Positions 19,800 to 28,430 of a stretch of 64,000 nucleotides of DNA are shown here, one piece after another. The notes beneath the pieces were generated by a model, which was not told the DNA's origin, did no database searches, and worked only from the letters and a program-made list of their open reading frames with translations. Source of the DNA: Bog-756 sp963835465 (GTDB lineage: Bacteria > Actinomycetota > Acidimicrobiia > Acidimicrobiales > RAAP-2); NCBI GenBank assembly GCA_963835465.1, contig CAWIFR010000002.1:558001-622000 (forward strand). Direction: 5' to 3'. Both the position numbers and the translations under genes were made by a program. Position 1 is the first letter of the stretch. Each line of letters opens with the position of its first letter.

Positions 19800-21202
19800 C
19801 CCTCAACACCTGGATCGACCTGGTCTACCTGCTGGCCGCCGTCGGCTTCATCCTGGCCCTCAAGGGCCTGAGCTCGCCGAAGCACGCCCGCAACGGCAAC
19901 CTGCTGGCCGCGGCCGCGGCGGCGCGTGGCGGTGGGCTTGACCTTCGCCTACCCGCAGGTGCGGGCCCACTCGCTGAACCTGGTCCTCACGCTGGTGGCC
20001 ATGGCCATCGGCGCGGCCATCGCCGTGCCGGCCGCCCGCAAGGTGAAGATGACGGCGATGCCCCAGATGGTGGCCATCTTCAACGGCGTGGGCGGCGGGG
20101 CCGCCGCCCTGGTCTCCATGGTGGTCGTTCCTCATCGAGGCGCCGGCGCAAGCCGGCCGTCTACCGGATCGTCGAGGTGCTCTTCGGCGTGCTGGTGGGC
20201 TGCGTCTCCTTCGCCGGGAGCGCCATCGCCTTCGCCAAGCTCCAGGAGCTGATGACCGGTCGACCGGTGACCTACCCGGCCCAGCAGGTGATCAACGCCA
20301 TCGTGGGGCTGGCCATCGTCGCGCTGGCCGTGGCGACCTGGTGACCGGCGAGCGTGCCCGCTGCTGGTGGCCACGGCGCTGCTCTCGCTGGTGCTCGGCG
20401 TGATCTTCGTGCTGCCCATCGGCGGCGCCGACGTGCCGGTGCTGATCTCGCTGCTCAACTCGTTCACCGGTCTGGCCGTGGCCGCCTCCGGGCTTCACCC
20501 TCGACAACAACCTGCTGATCATCGCCGGCACCCTGGTGGGCGCCTCGGGCATCCTGCTGACCCGGATGATGTCCAAGGCCATGGGCCGGTCGCTGGCCAA
20601 CGTCCTGTTCAGCGCGTTCGGCTCGGTGGTGACGGCGACCGGGGGCGCCGACGGCACCGGCGAGACCCGCACGGTCAGGTCGGGCACGCCCGAGGACATC
20701 GGGGTGCTGCTCGGCCTACGCCCGCAAGGTGGTCATCATCCCGGGCTACGGACTGGCCGTGGCCCAGGCCCAGCACACCGCCCGGGAGCTGGCCGACCTG
20801 CTGATGGAGCGGGGCGTCGAGGTCTTCTACGCCATCCATCCGGTGGCCGGGCGGATGCCGGGCCACATGAACGTGCTGCTGGCGGAGGCCAACGTCCCCT
20901 ACGACGAGCTGAAGGAGATGGACGAGGCCAATCCCGAGATGGCGACGGCCGACGTGGCCCTGGTGGTCGGGGCCAACGACACCGTCAACCCGGCGGCCAA
21001 GAACACCCCGGGGAGCCCGATCTACGGCATGCCCATCATCAACGCCGACGAGGCGGAGAACATCGTGTTCCTCAAGCGCTCGATGCGGCCGGGCTTCGCC
21101 GGCATCGACAACGAGCTCCTCTTCGACGACAAGACCACGCTGCTGTTCGGCGATGCCAAGGACACGTTCACCAAGCTGGTGGCGGCGGTCAAGGACGCAT
21201 GA
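19796..21202 (+). CDS. pntB: NAD(P) transhydrogenase subunit beta (frameshifted)
   Basis: GTG 19796 begins VTLNTWIDLVYLLAAVGFIL. Multiple membrane segments follow, with KMTAMPQMVAIFNGVGGGAA (channel motif), LFGVLVGCVSFAGSAIAFAK and MMSKAMGRSLANVLF. The soluble NADP-binding domain III carries VIIPGYGLAVAQAQHTAREL, AIHPVAGRMPGHMNVLLAEA and KRSMRPGFAGIDNELL. It couples proton re-entry to hydride transfer from NADH to NADP+, supplying NADPH for reductive steps. About 465 residues. Frame changes lie near 19930, 20120, 20345, 20495 and 20710. The end overlaps that of the convergent PIN-TRAM gene by 14 bp. Confidence 0.82.
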
Positions 21203-22309
21203 TCGATGCCGCCCTCGCAGCGGTCAGGCCTCGCTCAGTCGAGGTGGCTGAGCTCCGGCGAGCGACCTGGTCGGAAGCCAGCTTGGCGAAGACCATGACC
21301 CCCTGGCTGGTGGGTCGGGTCGAGAGCACGGTGACCTCGACCGTCCCCTGGTCCACCATGTGGGTGGCGTCGTTGACCACGACCATGTCGCCGTCGGGAA
21401 GGTAGCCGATGGCCTGACGGGGTTGACGGCCCTCGCGGATGAGCTCGACCTCGAGCCGCTCTCCGGGCAGGTGCTCGGGACTGAGCCCGTGGGCCACCTC
21501 CCGCAGATCGACCACGGCCACGTCCCAGCGGACCGCCTCGTCGACCACCGCGCTGGAGCAGGTCCCGATGCGCAGTCCCACCCGACGGGCCACGGTGAGC
21601 AGCTTGATGACCAGGTCGTCCACCTCGGGGACCTCGTCCCGCGCCACGTGTACCGGGACGGCCAGCTCGCGAAGGGCCTCGATCGACTCCAGGCCCCGCC
21701 GGGCCCGACGTGAGCTCACCGGGTCGGGGGCCTCGGCCACCGACCGGAGGTGGTCGATCACGAACTGGGGGATGACGAGGCCTCCGGGCAGCAGCCCGTT
21801 CCTGCCCAGCACCATCAGGTAGCGGTCCATGACGGCCGAGCCGTCCACCAGGAGGGCGTGGCCCTGCGGGGGCGCCGACTGGCGGGGCCAGGATGCGGGA
21901 CAGTCCGGCGGCGGCGATGATCTGGCGGCCCTTGACCGATCCCAGCCGCCAGCCCAGGGTGGCCAGGACCCACGAGGCCACCGCCATCATCAGGAGGGTG
22001 AAGCCCGAACGGGCCAAGAGGAGGATGGGGAGGCCCGACGACCAGGCCGAGCAGCATGCCGGTGGTCGAGATGATCGAGGCGGCGAAGATCTCACCCGGG
22101 GGGGTGTTGCGGAACAGGAAGACGGCGTGCTGGAGTCCCCGGTCGGCCAGGCGCCCGGCCACCCCGCCCAATACGTAGGTGATGGCCGCGCCGAGCAGCA
22201 GGCCGACGATCGGGGCGTGGGGGTTGGAGTCGGCGTGGCGGCCGATCTCGAAACCGGCGGCCGAGCCGGCCAGGACGAACAGGAGGCGGAAGCCTTCGAC
22301 GAAGATCAT
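21189..22309 (-). CDS. Integral-membrane PIN-TRAM domain protein (frameshifted)
   Basis: Starts MIFVEGFRLLFVLAGSAAGF with four likely membrane helices (VGLLLGAAITYVLGGVAG, ASIISTTGMLLGLVV, LLLARSGFTLLMMAVASWVL). A PIN-type nuclease domain follows: MDGSAVMDRYLMVL, GGLVIPQFVIDHLRSVAEAP, DLVIKLLTVARRVG, GTCSSAVVDEAVRWDVAVVD. The C-terminal TRAM domain reads QAIGYLPDGDMVVVNDATH. The family is known from Bacillus YacL and from actinobacteria; it is a membrane-anchored putative RNase of unclear role. About 370 residues. Frame changes lie near 22050 and 21860. Asp residues of the PIN active site seem present (IDGSAVMDR and PEVDD regions). Confidence 0.76.
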
Positions 22310-22641
22310 GGAGCTACCGGCCGGGCCGGGTGCGGTGTATGGGGAACGACGTCATGGGGACCAGTCTGGTTTCGCCACGGAACGACGGCCTGCACGGTAA
22401 TTGTCGGAAGGGCAAGGTAAACCTTTAGTTCCACCCCTTTCGACCGCGCCTCCACGGTCATCTAGATTGGGGTGGCCCGGCGGCAAGAACCCCCTTGTGC
22501 CTGGCCTAATAATGCTTAGAGTGATAGTCTTGCCACTGAAAGTGCGGTTCGAGCACGCCTCAGCGGCTCCGTCACCGGCCGCTTCTTTCCCGAGACTCTC
22601 CATGAGACCACTCCGCCGTCCGTCCAACCCCGACCGTCCCG
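22310..22641. other. Upstream region of GH18 gene and PIN-TRAM gene
   Basis: These 332 bp separate divergent genes. I see no gene. A locally AT-rich piece (CCTAATAATGCTTAGAGTGA, about 22503-22522) could hold the promoter of the GH18 gene, but no clear consensus can be claimed. Confidence 0.35.
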
Positions 22642-24831
22642 ATGCTGGGGCAGTGGTCCACGGAGCCCTTGCCTCTGACTGCTGAAGGGCCCGCCTTGTT
22701 CCCGGGAGAGTCGGGACCCGTCCCTTCCGGCGATCGCGCCGTCTTCGAGCCGACGGGCCCGGTGGACCTGGTGGCAGCTCCCGCGGGTTTGGTTGTCGGG
22801 ACTGCGCTCCTCGGGTCGACCGGCGAACCCCGAGCCGTGCCCACACTCCTCCCCTGGACAGCACTGCAGGCCGTCAGGGTCACCCACCCGGCCCTCCTCC
22901 CTGACGGATCGGTCGGGAAGGTCGTCGAGATCGACCTGGCCCAGACGGACGGGTTGGAGGGCGCTGCCCGGGCTCGGTACGTCCTACCCACCCAGGATCG
23001 TCGAGCCGTTCCTCGCCGCGGTGCTCGGTCGGAACCGACGGCCGCCTCAGCAGTGTCAGGTGCGGCAGCGTCTTCGGCACCGGGTCGGTCCGGCGTCGGC
23101 GCTGGCCGTCGCGGCCTGGGCATCGGCCATCGGATGGCTCTCCTCGATTCGTCGTGGAGACAGCGATCCTCAGCGCGGACTCGATCGGCGGCGCGTGGGA
23201 CCGATCGCCGTGGGGATACTGGCCCTGATGCTGCTCGCCGGGAGCGGTCGGGCCTTCGAGTCGGCGGCCGCCGCCCGCATGCCAGAGACATCGACGCCGA
23301 TCCACGCGCTGAACGTGGGCAACGGCGTGCAGGCCACGCGGGTGCACCCGGCGGTCACCCTGACCCCGGCCACGTCCACCCCGGCCCCGGCTCCGCCCTC
23401 ACTGGCCGGAGCCGCGCCGCTGCAGTCCCACGAGATCTTCGGATACGCCCCCTACTGGACGTTGCCCCAGTCAAGTGGGTTCGACGTGCAGAGCCTCACC
23501 ACGCTCGCGTACTTCAGCGTTGACGCCAACGCCGACGGCACGCTCAATCAGAGTGGCGCCGGATGGAACGGCTACGAGAGCCAGGATCTGGTCAATCTGG
23601 TCAACAGGTCGCACGCCGCCGGGGATCGGGTCGTGCTCACCGTGACCTGCTTCAGTCAGAGTTCGTTGAATGCCGTCACGTCGGATCCGGGCGCTCCGGC
23701 GCGCCTTCGGCCGCGCTGATCTCTGCGGTGTCGGCCAAGAATCTTGACGGGGTCAACTTCGACTTCGAGGGACAGGGCAGTGCTGATCGCAACGGGCTTA
23801 CCTCGTTGATCACACAGGTAGCCGGGGCCCTGCACGCGGCCAACCCTCATTGGCAGGTGACGATGGCCACCTACGCCAGCGCTGCTTCCGATGGAGCCGG
23901 GTTCTACAACGTCGCCGCCTTGGCCCCGGCGCTTGATGGATTCTTCGTCATGGCCTACGACATGAACAGTCGGTCGGTACCGAGCGCCACAGCACCGCTC
24001 GTCGGCGGGGGCTACAGCGATACCGAGGCGTTGCAGGAGTTCACTGCGGTGGTGCCCCCGAGCAAGGTGATTCTCGGTGTCCCTTACTACGGCTACGACT
24101 GGCCAACGACGGACGGAACCCGCACCGCACGAGCCACTGGTGGCGAGTCGCCGCTCAGTGACGGGGTCATCGCCTTGTCGGGCCACCCCACCTTTTGGGA
24201 CCCGACCACCCAGACGCCGTGGACGGCGTATCAGGTAGGCAGTCAATGGCACGAGACGTTCTTCGACGATCCGACCTCGTTGGCCCTGAAGGCCCAGCTG
24301 GCCAACTCGTTCCACATCGCCGGGCTGGGCATCTGGGCACTAGGGATGGACGGGAACAACCCGGCCAATCTGGCCGCTCTGCTGGGGAACGCTCCCCCCG
24401 CCAAGGACTACCAGACCGGACCCACGGTGACCCTGCCACCAGGAAGTGGCTTCGCCACGACCGCCGTGTGGAACTTCAGCACCGTGCCGCTGACGCCAGT
24501 GACGCCGCCGGCCTCGCCCGGTGCACCACTGTTCGTGGGCACGGTGACGACAGTGGCGACCACATCACCGGCTCTGGCCTGCCTGCAGGACGGGCCGCCG
24601 CTCAATGTGTGGACGTTCTCCAACATGCCCGGGGTCTATGTCGTGGTGGCGCAGGCCCCGACCGACTGCGCTCAGGGAATGTTCACCTTCGTGCCCCCGC
24701 CCACGATGCCCACGACCACCACGACGACCACGGCCCCCTCCCCGACGACGACCACGACCACGACCGCCGTGCCACCCACGACTTCCACGAGCCTGCCAAC
24801 GACAACATCGACTGCGACCCCCACCTCCTGA
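22642..24831 (+). CDS. Membrane-anchored GH18 glycoside hydrolase with N-terminal domain (two frameshifts)
   Basis: An N-terminal ~115-residue beta-rich segment of unknown family (AVFEPTGPVDLVAAPAGLVV) leads to a hydrophobic helix (VGPIAVGILALMLLAGSG), then the GH18 barrel. FGYAPYWTLPQ begins it, LDGVNFDFEGQGS carries the catalytic Glu of the DxxDxDxE signature (the first Asp becomes Asp-Gly-Val-Asn, slightly degenerate), and VMAYDMNSRSVP and VILGVPYYGYDWPTTDG are substrate-binding strands. A Thr/Pro-rich tail (TTTTTTTAPSPTTT) ends it, typical of a surface-exposed linker. It probably cleaves chitin-like or peptidoglycan-like beta-1,4-GlcNAc chains outside the membrane. Frame changes lie near 22995 and 23695. 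The N-terminal segment could instead be a separate small gene; ATG 22642 is tentative. Confidence 0.77.
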
Positions 24832-24902
24832 GAGCCATGGCTCGGTCCGAGGGTGAATCAGTCCGGTGACCTGCTCCTGGGCGGCTAATCTCAGACAGTC
24901 CC

Positions 24903-24975
24903 GGGGGTGTAGCTCAGCTGGTAGAGCGCTACGTTCGCAATGTAGAGGCCGAGGGTTCGAGTCCCTTCACCTCCA
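24903..24975 (+). tRNA. tRNA-Ala (anticodon CGC)
   Basis: A full cloverleaf can be folded: acceptor GGGGGTG with CACCTCC, D-arm GCTC-AGCTGGTA-GAGC, anticodon stem CTACG/TGTAG with loop TTCGCAA (anticodon CGC, reading GCG), variable AGGCC and T-arm GAGGG-TTCGAGT-CCCTT. The acceptor has the G3:U70 wobble pair, the identity element for alanine. The discriminator is A, and CCA is not encoded. Its 3' half is used as an attachment site (see 24940). Confidence 0.93.
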
Positions 24976-24976
24976 C
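24940..24976 (+). repeat. attL-like 37-nt direct repeat in tRNA-Ala 3' end
   Basis: From the anticodon loop to one base past the discriminator, this sequence recurs without mismatch at 27941-27977. Exact duplication of a tRNA 3' end flanking foreign genes is the hallmark of site-specific integration; integrated elements normally restore the tRNA with their own copy, as the intact gene here shows. Confidence 0.82.
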
Positions 24977-25224
24977 TGAAAGTCCTGTTCAGGGGCTACA
25001 AAGTGGGATCTCCGGAAGGTCGATGAGCGCTACGTCAGACGAGTAGCTGGCGACCTTCAGCCGGACCGGTGCAGTGGAGGAGCCGTCAGGTCAATGGCCA
25101 ACGGAGCCCCCTTTCCTCCGGGAGCGAGGTCAACTGGGCAGGTGTAGGACTCAACAGGGCTCAGAGGCCTCATCGGGACCGGCAGGATCTGGCTCTGCCC
25201 AGATGCCGGTCCGGAGTCTGCCGC

Positions 25225-25911
25225 TCAGTGCCCGAGGTCCATTCCGGTATCTCGAGCCTTGCTTCGCTGCGCTGACCGCTCTTCTGGTGAACTCAGCTCG
25301 CGTGCATCTACTCGCCACACCTGAACCCGATGCTGGAGCTCTTCGAACCGAACGTCGTCGATGGGGAACTCGTCCCGTCGGAGGCGTGGGAAGCGATCCA
25401 GCATCTCGGTGAATACGACCGGGCTGAAGCCACGATCCTTCTCGCGAGCCAGTTCGAAGAGGCGCGTAAGGCCAAAGCGAGGCTCGATGGACATGAGGTC
25501 GACGTAGTCGCGGGCCTCCGCCCTGCCGAACACGGCGAGCACCTTGTCGGCGGCGAGTTCTTCGGATGACAGGAGGTCGAAGCCCGGGCCTGCCTCCGGG
25601 GGAAAGAGCCGGGCGTCGCTCGCCAGGTCGACCTCCGTTCGATCGAGTTCGTCCGCGACGACAAAGCGGGTAAATCCGGGGCTGTCGATCAGCCGATCGA
25701 CTTGGAATCCGGCCTGCTGCAGCGCTGACTCCGCTGCAGGGACCAACTGGTCCACTGCATCGGGACTGGTGCCGAAGAAGTCCAGGTCCCGAGTGGCCCG
25801 TTCCACGTCGCCACGGACGATGAGCGCAGCACCACCGGCGAGCGCGAAATCCTCGGCTTCTACGAGCCCAGCGATGATTCTCGCAACTCGGAGCTGAAGA
25901 TCACTCAGCAC
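25225..25911 (-). CDS. AbiEii/AbiGii-type nucleotidyltransferase toxin
   Basis: 228 residues. GGAALIVRGDVERATRDLDF carries the GG...DxDF nucleotidyltransferase signature, and LDRTEVDLASDARL supplies a third acidic residue. LLSSEELAADKVLAVFGRAE followed by ARDYVDLMSI is the typical AbiEii C-terminal motif with its conserved Lys and Asp. Proteins of this family (DUF1814) act as toxins in two-gene toxin-antitoxin or abortive-infection modules, in known cases by modifying tRNA with nucleotides. The start overlaps the stop of the preceding 111-residue gene by 7 nt, the usual antitoxin-then-toxin order. It lies inside the tRNA-Ala islet. Confidence 0.82.
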   Translation of the reverse strand: MLSDLQLRVARIIAGLVEAEDFALAGGAALIVRGDVERATRDLDFFGTSPDAVDQLVPAAESALQQAGFQVDRLIDSPGFTRFVVADELDRTEVDLASDARLFPPEAGPGFDLLSSEELAADKVLAVFGRAEARDYVDLMSIEPRFGLTRLFELAREKDRGFSPVVFTEMLDRFPRLRRDEFPIDDVRFEELQHRVQVWRVDARELSSPEERSAQRSKARDTGMDLGH

Positions 25912-26240
25912 TCCGCCCGCGCCTCATCGTGGCGTCGGAACCATTCCTCCCACGTCCGTCGGACCGTTGGCGGGAGTACGAGCTCATCGAGGAGCTCGGC
26001 GAGTTCCGCGGGATCGACGTACTGCCGTACGTCCGCCTCGGTGCCCTCACGGAGAACCTGTTCGTAGACGCGGATCCGATCGTTGCGCACAGCCATGTCG
26101 TACGCCACGACCGGATCGCTCCATCGCACATGGAACGGAAGCGTGATGGTCCCGGAGGCTGTTGGCTCCCAATCGAACGCTTCGGGGATCGCCACCGGAC
26201 GGGCTGCGGGTCCGAGCGTCAGGCTGCGCGTTCGTGCCAT
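25905..26240 (-). CDS. Probable antitoxin partner of the AbiEii-type toxin
   Basis: 111 residues, starting MARTRSLTLGPAARPVAIPE with a good ribosome site (TTGGAGC, 3 nt before ATG). I do not recognise the family: no HTH is obvious, the middle has ITLPFHVRWSDPVVAYDMA and the C-terminal half is acidic (ELAELLDELVLPPTVRRTWE). The position immediately before, and overlapping, the nucleotidyltransferase gene makes it the likely antitoxin. Its promoter and first ~10 codons are duplicated 1.5 kb away at 27.7 kb. It differs from AbiEi, which has an N-terminal winged helix. Confidence 0.65.
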   Translation of the reverse strand: MARTRSLTLGPAARPVAIPEAFDWEPTASGTITLPFHVRWSDPVVAYDMAVRNDRIRVYEQVLREGTEADVRQYVDPAELAELLDELVLPPTVRRTWEEWFRRHDEARAEC

Positions 26241-26475
26241 TGCTCCAAGTCTACGGCGGTAGCTCTGAGTTCCCTGGCAAATCGACCGCGCCGGTGGTGT
26301 GCTCGGGACTCAGCAGGACTCAACTGCTGCCCGACCGTGCACTTCCTCACCCTTCAGTGCCCGTCACCCAACCACTATGGCCTGGAAATCGATGCGAAGT
26401 CCCTGTTCAAGGGAGAGCGGCCGCTCCATTCTCCATGGAGAGGGCGAGGGTTCGTGTCCCTTCATCTACGCTGAA
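26221..26475. repeat. Promoter-plus-att cassette, copy 1 (degenerate att at 26438-26475)
   Basis: About 150 bp starting in the antitoxin start codon region (CTGCGCGTTCGTGCCATTGC) is nearly identical to 27728-27880. It is followed by ~80 bp of weaker similarity and then by a sequence matching the tRNA-Ala T-arm and acceptor with a few changes (GCGAGGGTTCGTGTCCCTTC). It even keeps the CTGAA that follows the real tRNA gene at 24976. This looks like an older att site at the junction of two inserted modules. Confidence 0.72.
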
Positions 26476-26644
26476 TCCAAACCCTGCGGGCAACGGATTA
26501 TGACCCTGACACGCCCGCCGCCCGACCGCCGTCTACGGTCGTGGCTCATGCCGGTGGAGTCCCTGTCGATTACGGTCGTCGAGGAGCGTGACGGGCCGCC
26601 GGCGAGTCGCCTGCCGGCGAGGGAAAGCTCTCTCGGTGGTGTCG

Positions 26645-27616
26645 ATGACTGAACTACTAATAGTCAGTAACCCCGACCCCGAATCACGCTTGCCCTACTT
26701 GATGCGGGTTCCGCTGGGCGACGGGCTGGTGTTCCGTACCGCTGGCACCTGGCCGCGGACCAAGGCGCTGTTCTGTTACCCGGTTGCGATAGACGAGTGG
26801 CCCAGCGAGCCCGAGATCGTGGAGCAAGTCCCAGTGCGCTCGTGTGTGCGTCGCGGCGCATCGATCGACCTTGTACTTGCTCGCGGCAGGGAGAACCGCT
26901 CCCAGCTGGTGTTCACCACTGCTCGTGGCCGAGATGCGGTGTTCTGGCAATCTCCACGCACTCGGAAGCAGGCACGACCGAATGTGCGGGTCCCGACCGC
27001 TCGCGCTGGTGGCATCGGCGACCTACAGATCATCGTCGACTCCCGGGAGCGCTACGCCTACCGCTTCTCCGACCAGCAAGTCCACACCATCAAAAGGTCG
27101 CTTCCCTGCGGCGACTACGGCCTGGAACTCGATGGCCGGCTGGTTGCAGCAGTGGAACGCAAATCGCTACCCGACCTCGTCTCCAGCCTGACCAACGGCA
27201 CGCTGCGTTTCGCCATCGCCGAAATGGCCTCCTTGCCGCGTGCTGCCGTTGTGGTCGAGGAGCGCTATTCGCAGGTCTACAAGCTCGAACGCATCCGCCC
27301 GGCTGTTGTTGCTGACGGACTCGCCGAACTGCAGGTCCGGTGGCCTGGCGTACCGATTGTGTTCTGCGAGGCTCGCCCACTCGCCGAAGAGTGGACCTAC
27401 CGTTATCTCGCAGCAGCCCACGCCTGGGCGAGGGGTGAATCCGCCGCCGCCGCCCGCATCGGCGTCGAATCTGCCGATCGGGGCGTGCCGGCGGTATCCG
27501 AACCTTCTACGAGTGAGGTTCGAGCGTGGGCCCGCTCCGTGGGGCTGCCCGTCGCCAGGCAAGGCCGACTACGACCCGAGATCATTCAGGCCTGGTCCGA
27601 CGCGCACCGGCCGTAA
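26645..27616 (+). CDS. ERCC4-type nuclease fused to Lsr2-like DNA-binding tail
   Basis: 323 residues from ATG 26645. Residues ~130-230 form an ERCC4/XPF-like nuclease domain: VDSRE (131-135), GDYGLELDG (156-164), VERKSLPDL (170-178) and AVVVEERY, the metal-binding acidic and Lys residues of the GDx(n)ERKxxxD class. The last ~32 residues, VRAWARSVGLPVARQGRLRP and onwards, match the Lsr2 C-terminal domain, in which the central RGR (here QGR) enters the minor groove of AT-rich DNA. The N-terminal ~115 residues are not recognised. A structure-specific or AT-rich-DNA-targeted nuclease is inferred. It is the only cargo of the second islet module, which suggests a defence or DNA-processing role. Confidence 0.78.
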   Translation: MTELLIVSNPDPESRLPYLMRVPLGDGLVFRTAGTWPRTKALFCYPVAIDEWPSEPEIVEQVPVRSCVRRGASIDLVLARGRENRSQLVFTTARGRDAVFWQSPRTRKQARPNVRVPTARAGGIGDLQIIVDSRERYAYRFSDQQVHTIKRSLPCGDYGLELDGRLVAAVERKSLPDLVSSLTNGTLRFAIAEMASLPRAAVVVEERYSQVYKLERIRPAVVADGLAELQVRWPGVPIVFCEARPLAEEWTYRYLAAAHAWARGESAAAARIGVESADRGVPAVSEPSTSEVRAWARSVGLPVARQGRLRPEIIQAWSDAHRP

Positions 27617-27747
27617 GAACGTTGTGTTGGGGCGCTCTGGTCGACACCATGTTGCCGCCCCCGCTCCCTCAGCGCCTTGAGAGCGTCGGCGGGTATCTCG
27701 ACCCGCCGAGCTGCCGAGCCGAGAGTGAGGCTGCGCGTTCGTGCCAT
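27586..27747 (-). CDS. Small ORF sharing the antitoxin start (chimeric or truncated antitoxin)
   Basis: From ATG 27747, with the same ribosome site as the 26240 gene, 53 residues are encoded: MARTRSLTLGSAARRVEIPA and then DALKALRERGRQHG. The first ~19 residues match the antitoxin at 25905-26240 in most positions, after which the sequence is unrelated. The end overlaps the last 31 bp of the ERCC4-nuclease gene on the other strand. It may be a real short antitoxin or a remnant left when the second module replaced the rest of the gene. Confidence 0.45.
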   Translation of the reverse strand: MARTRSLTLGSAARRVEIPADALKALRERGRQHGVDQSAPTQRSYGRCASDQA

Positions 27748-27977
27748 TGCTCCAAGTCTACGGCGGTAGCTCTGATTTCCCTGGCAAATCGACCGCGCCT
27801 GTGGTGTGCTCGGGACTCAGCAGGACTCAACTGCTGCCCGACCGTGCACTTCCTCGCCCTTCGGTGCACCTCGCCAAGCAACGCGGCCTGGGAATTCCCG
27901 CGAAATCCCAGGTCAGGGAACCACCGCAGCTCCGTTCGTCATGTAGAGGCCGAGGGTTCGAGTCCCTTCACCTCCAC
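27728..27977. repeat. Promoter-plus-att cassette, copy 2
   Basis: This is the second copy of the cassette at 26221-26475. The first ~150 bp (from CTGCGCGTTCGTGCCATTGC to about CCGTGCACTTCCTCGCCC) differ at only a few positions; the following ~60 bp diverge; the unit ends in the exact 37-nt att repeat. The two copies are spaced about 1.5 kb apart, which defines the module length. Confidence 0.75.
27941..27977 (+). repeat. attR-like exact copy of tRNA-Ala 3' end
   Basis: Identical to 24940-24976. It lacks the acceptor 5' half, D-arm and most of the anticodon arm, so it is not a tRNA gene. It marks the right end of the 3.0-kb islet. Confidence 0.82.
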
Positions 27978-27981
27978 GGAT

Positions 27982-27998
27982 GTTGTGGAAAGCACAAC
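27982..27998. terminator. Short hairpin just outside attR
   Basis: GTTGTG-GAAAG-CACAAC forms a 6-bp stem with a 5-nt loop, 5 nt beyond the att repeat. It could be a weak terminator or an arm-type recognition feature for recombination; no U-run follows. Confidence 0.3.
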
Positions 27999-28166
27999 GA
28001 ATTCAGCTTGTTGTCCCTGGTCGGGGCGGGGTTTGAAAGATGAGACGAAGAGTTTCTAGGGCTAGTTCGGCATCACATGTCAACCTGACACCTGATCGTG
28101 CAGCAGTCCCTGTTGGGGTGTTATATTTTCCTTTACTTTGCCTTATCGAGTGTTTAGAGTTGGTGT

Positions 28167-28430
28167 ATGGCAACTTCACCCTTCACCCCCGAGCAGCTTG
28201 TCGAATCCGTCGTCGGGTCTGGCCGGGGCCCGTACCAGTCCCAGCTCCCCGCCGCGACCGTCTCGCTTCTGAAGGAGTTCGGCGCTGACTTGATGACGAA
28301 GGGCAAGTCCGAGAACACCGCCCGGGCCTACGTGTCTTGGTGCGCCAAAGCAATGGCGGAGCGTGGTGCTTGGGAAAGCCATGTCAAGTCAGCTTCCAAG
28401 GCCTTCGCGCACTTCATGCAGAGCAGGTGA
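28167..28430 (+). CDS. Small protein resembling a tyrosine-recombinase core-binding (SAM-like) domain
   Basis: 87 residues: MATSPFTPEQLVESVVGSGR and then LLKEFGADLMTKGKSENTAR followed by AYVSWCAKAMAERGAW. The TxxAYVSWC pattern of an N-terminal phage-integrase SAM-like domain is visible, but no catalytic domain follows. It lies 190 bp outside attR in AT-richer DNA, so it could be a relic of the integrase, or an accessory DNA-binding protein. The stop overlaps the next gene as GTGA, so the two are translationally coupled. Assignment is tentative. Confidence 0.55.
   Translation: MATSPFTPEQLVESVVGSGRGPYQSQLPAATVSLLKEFGADLMTKGKSENTARAYVSWCAKAMAERGAWESHVKSASKAFAHFMQSR

Noticed and set aside
6223..24831. 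Programmed frameshifting as an explanation for the split genes
   Set aside because: Far too many sites in unrelated genes and no slippery sequence common to them.
27941..27977. Possible second tRNA gene
   Set aside because: Only the 3' half of tRNA-Ala is present; D-arm and 5' acceptor strand are missing.
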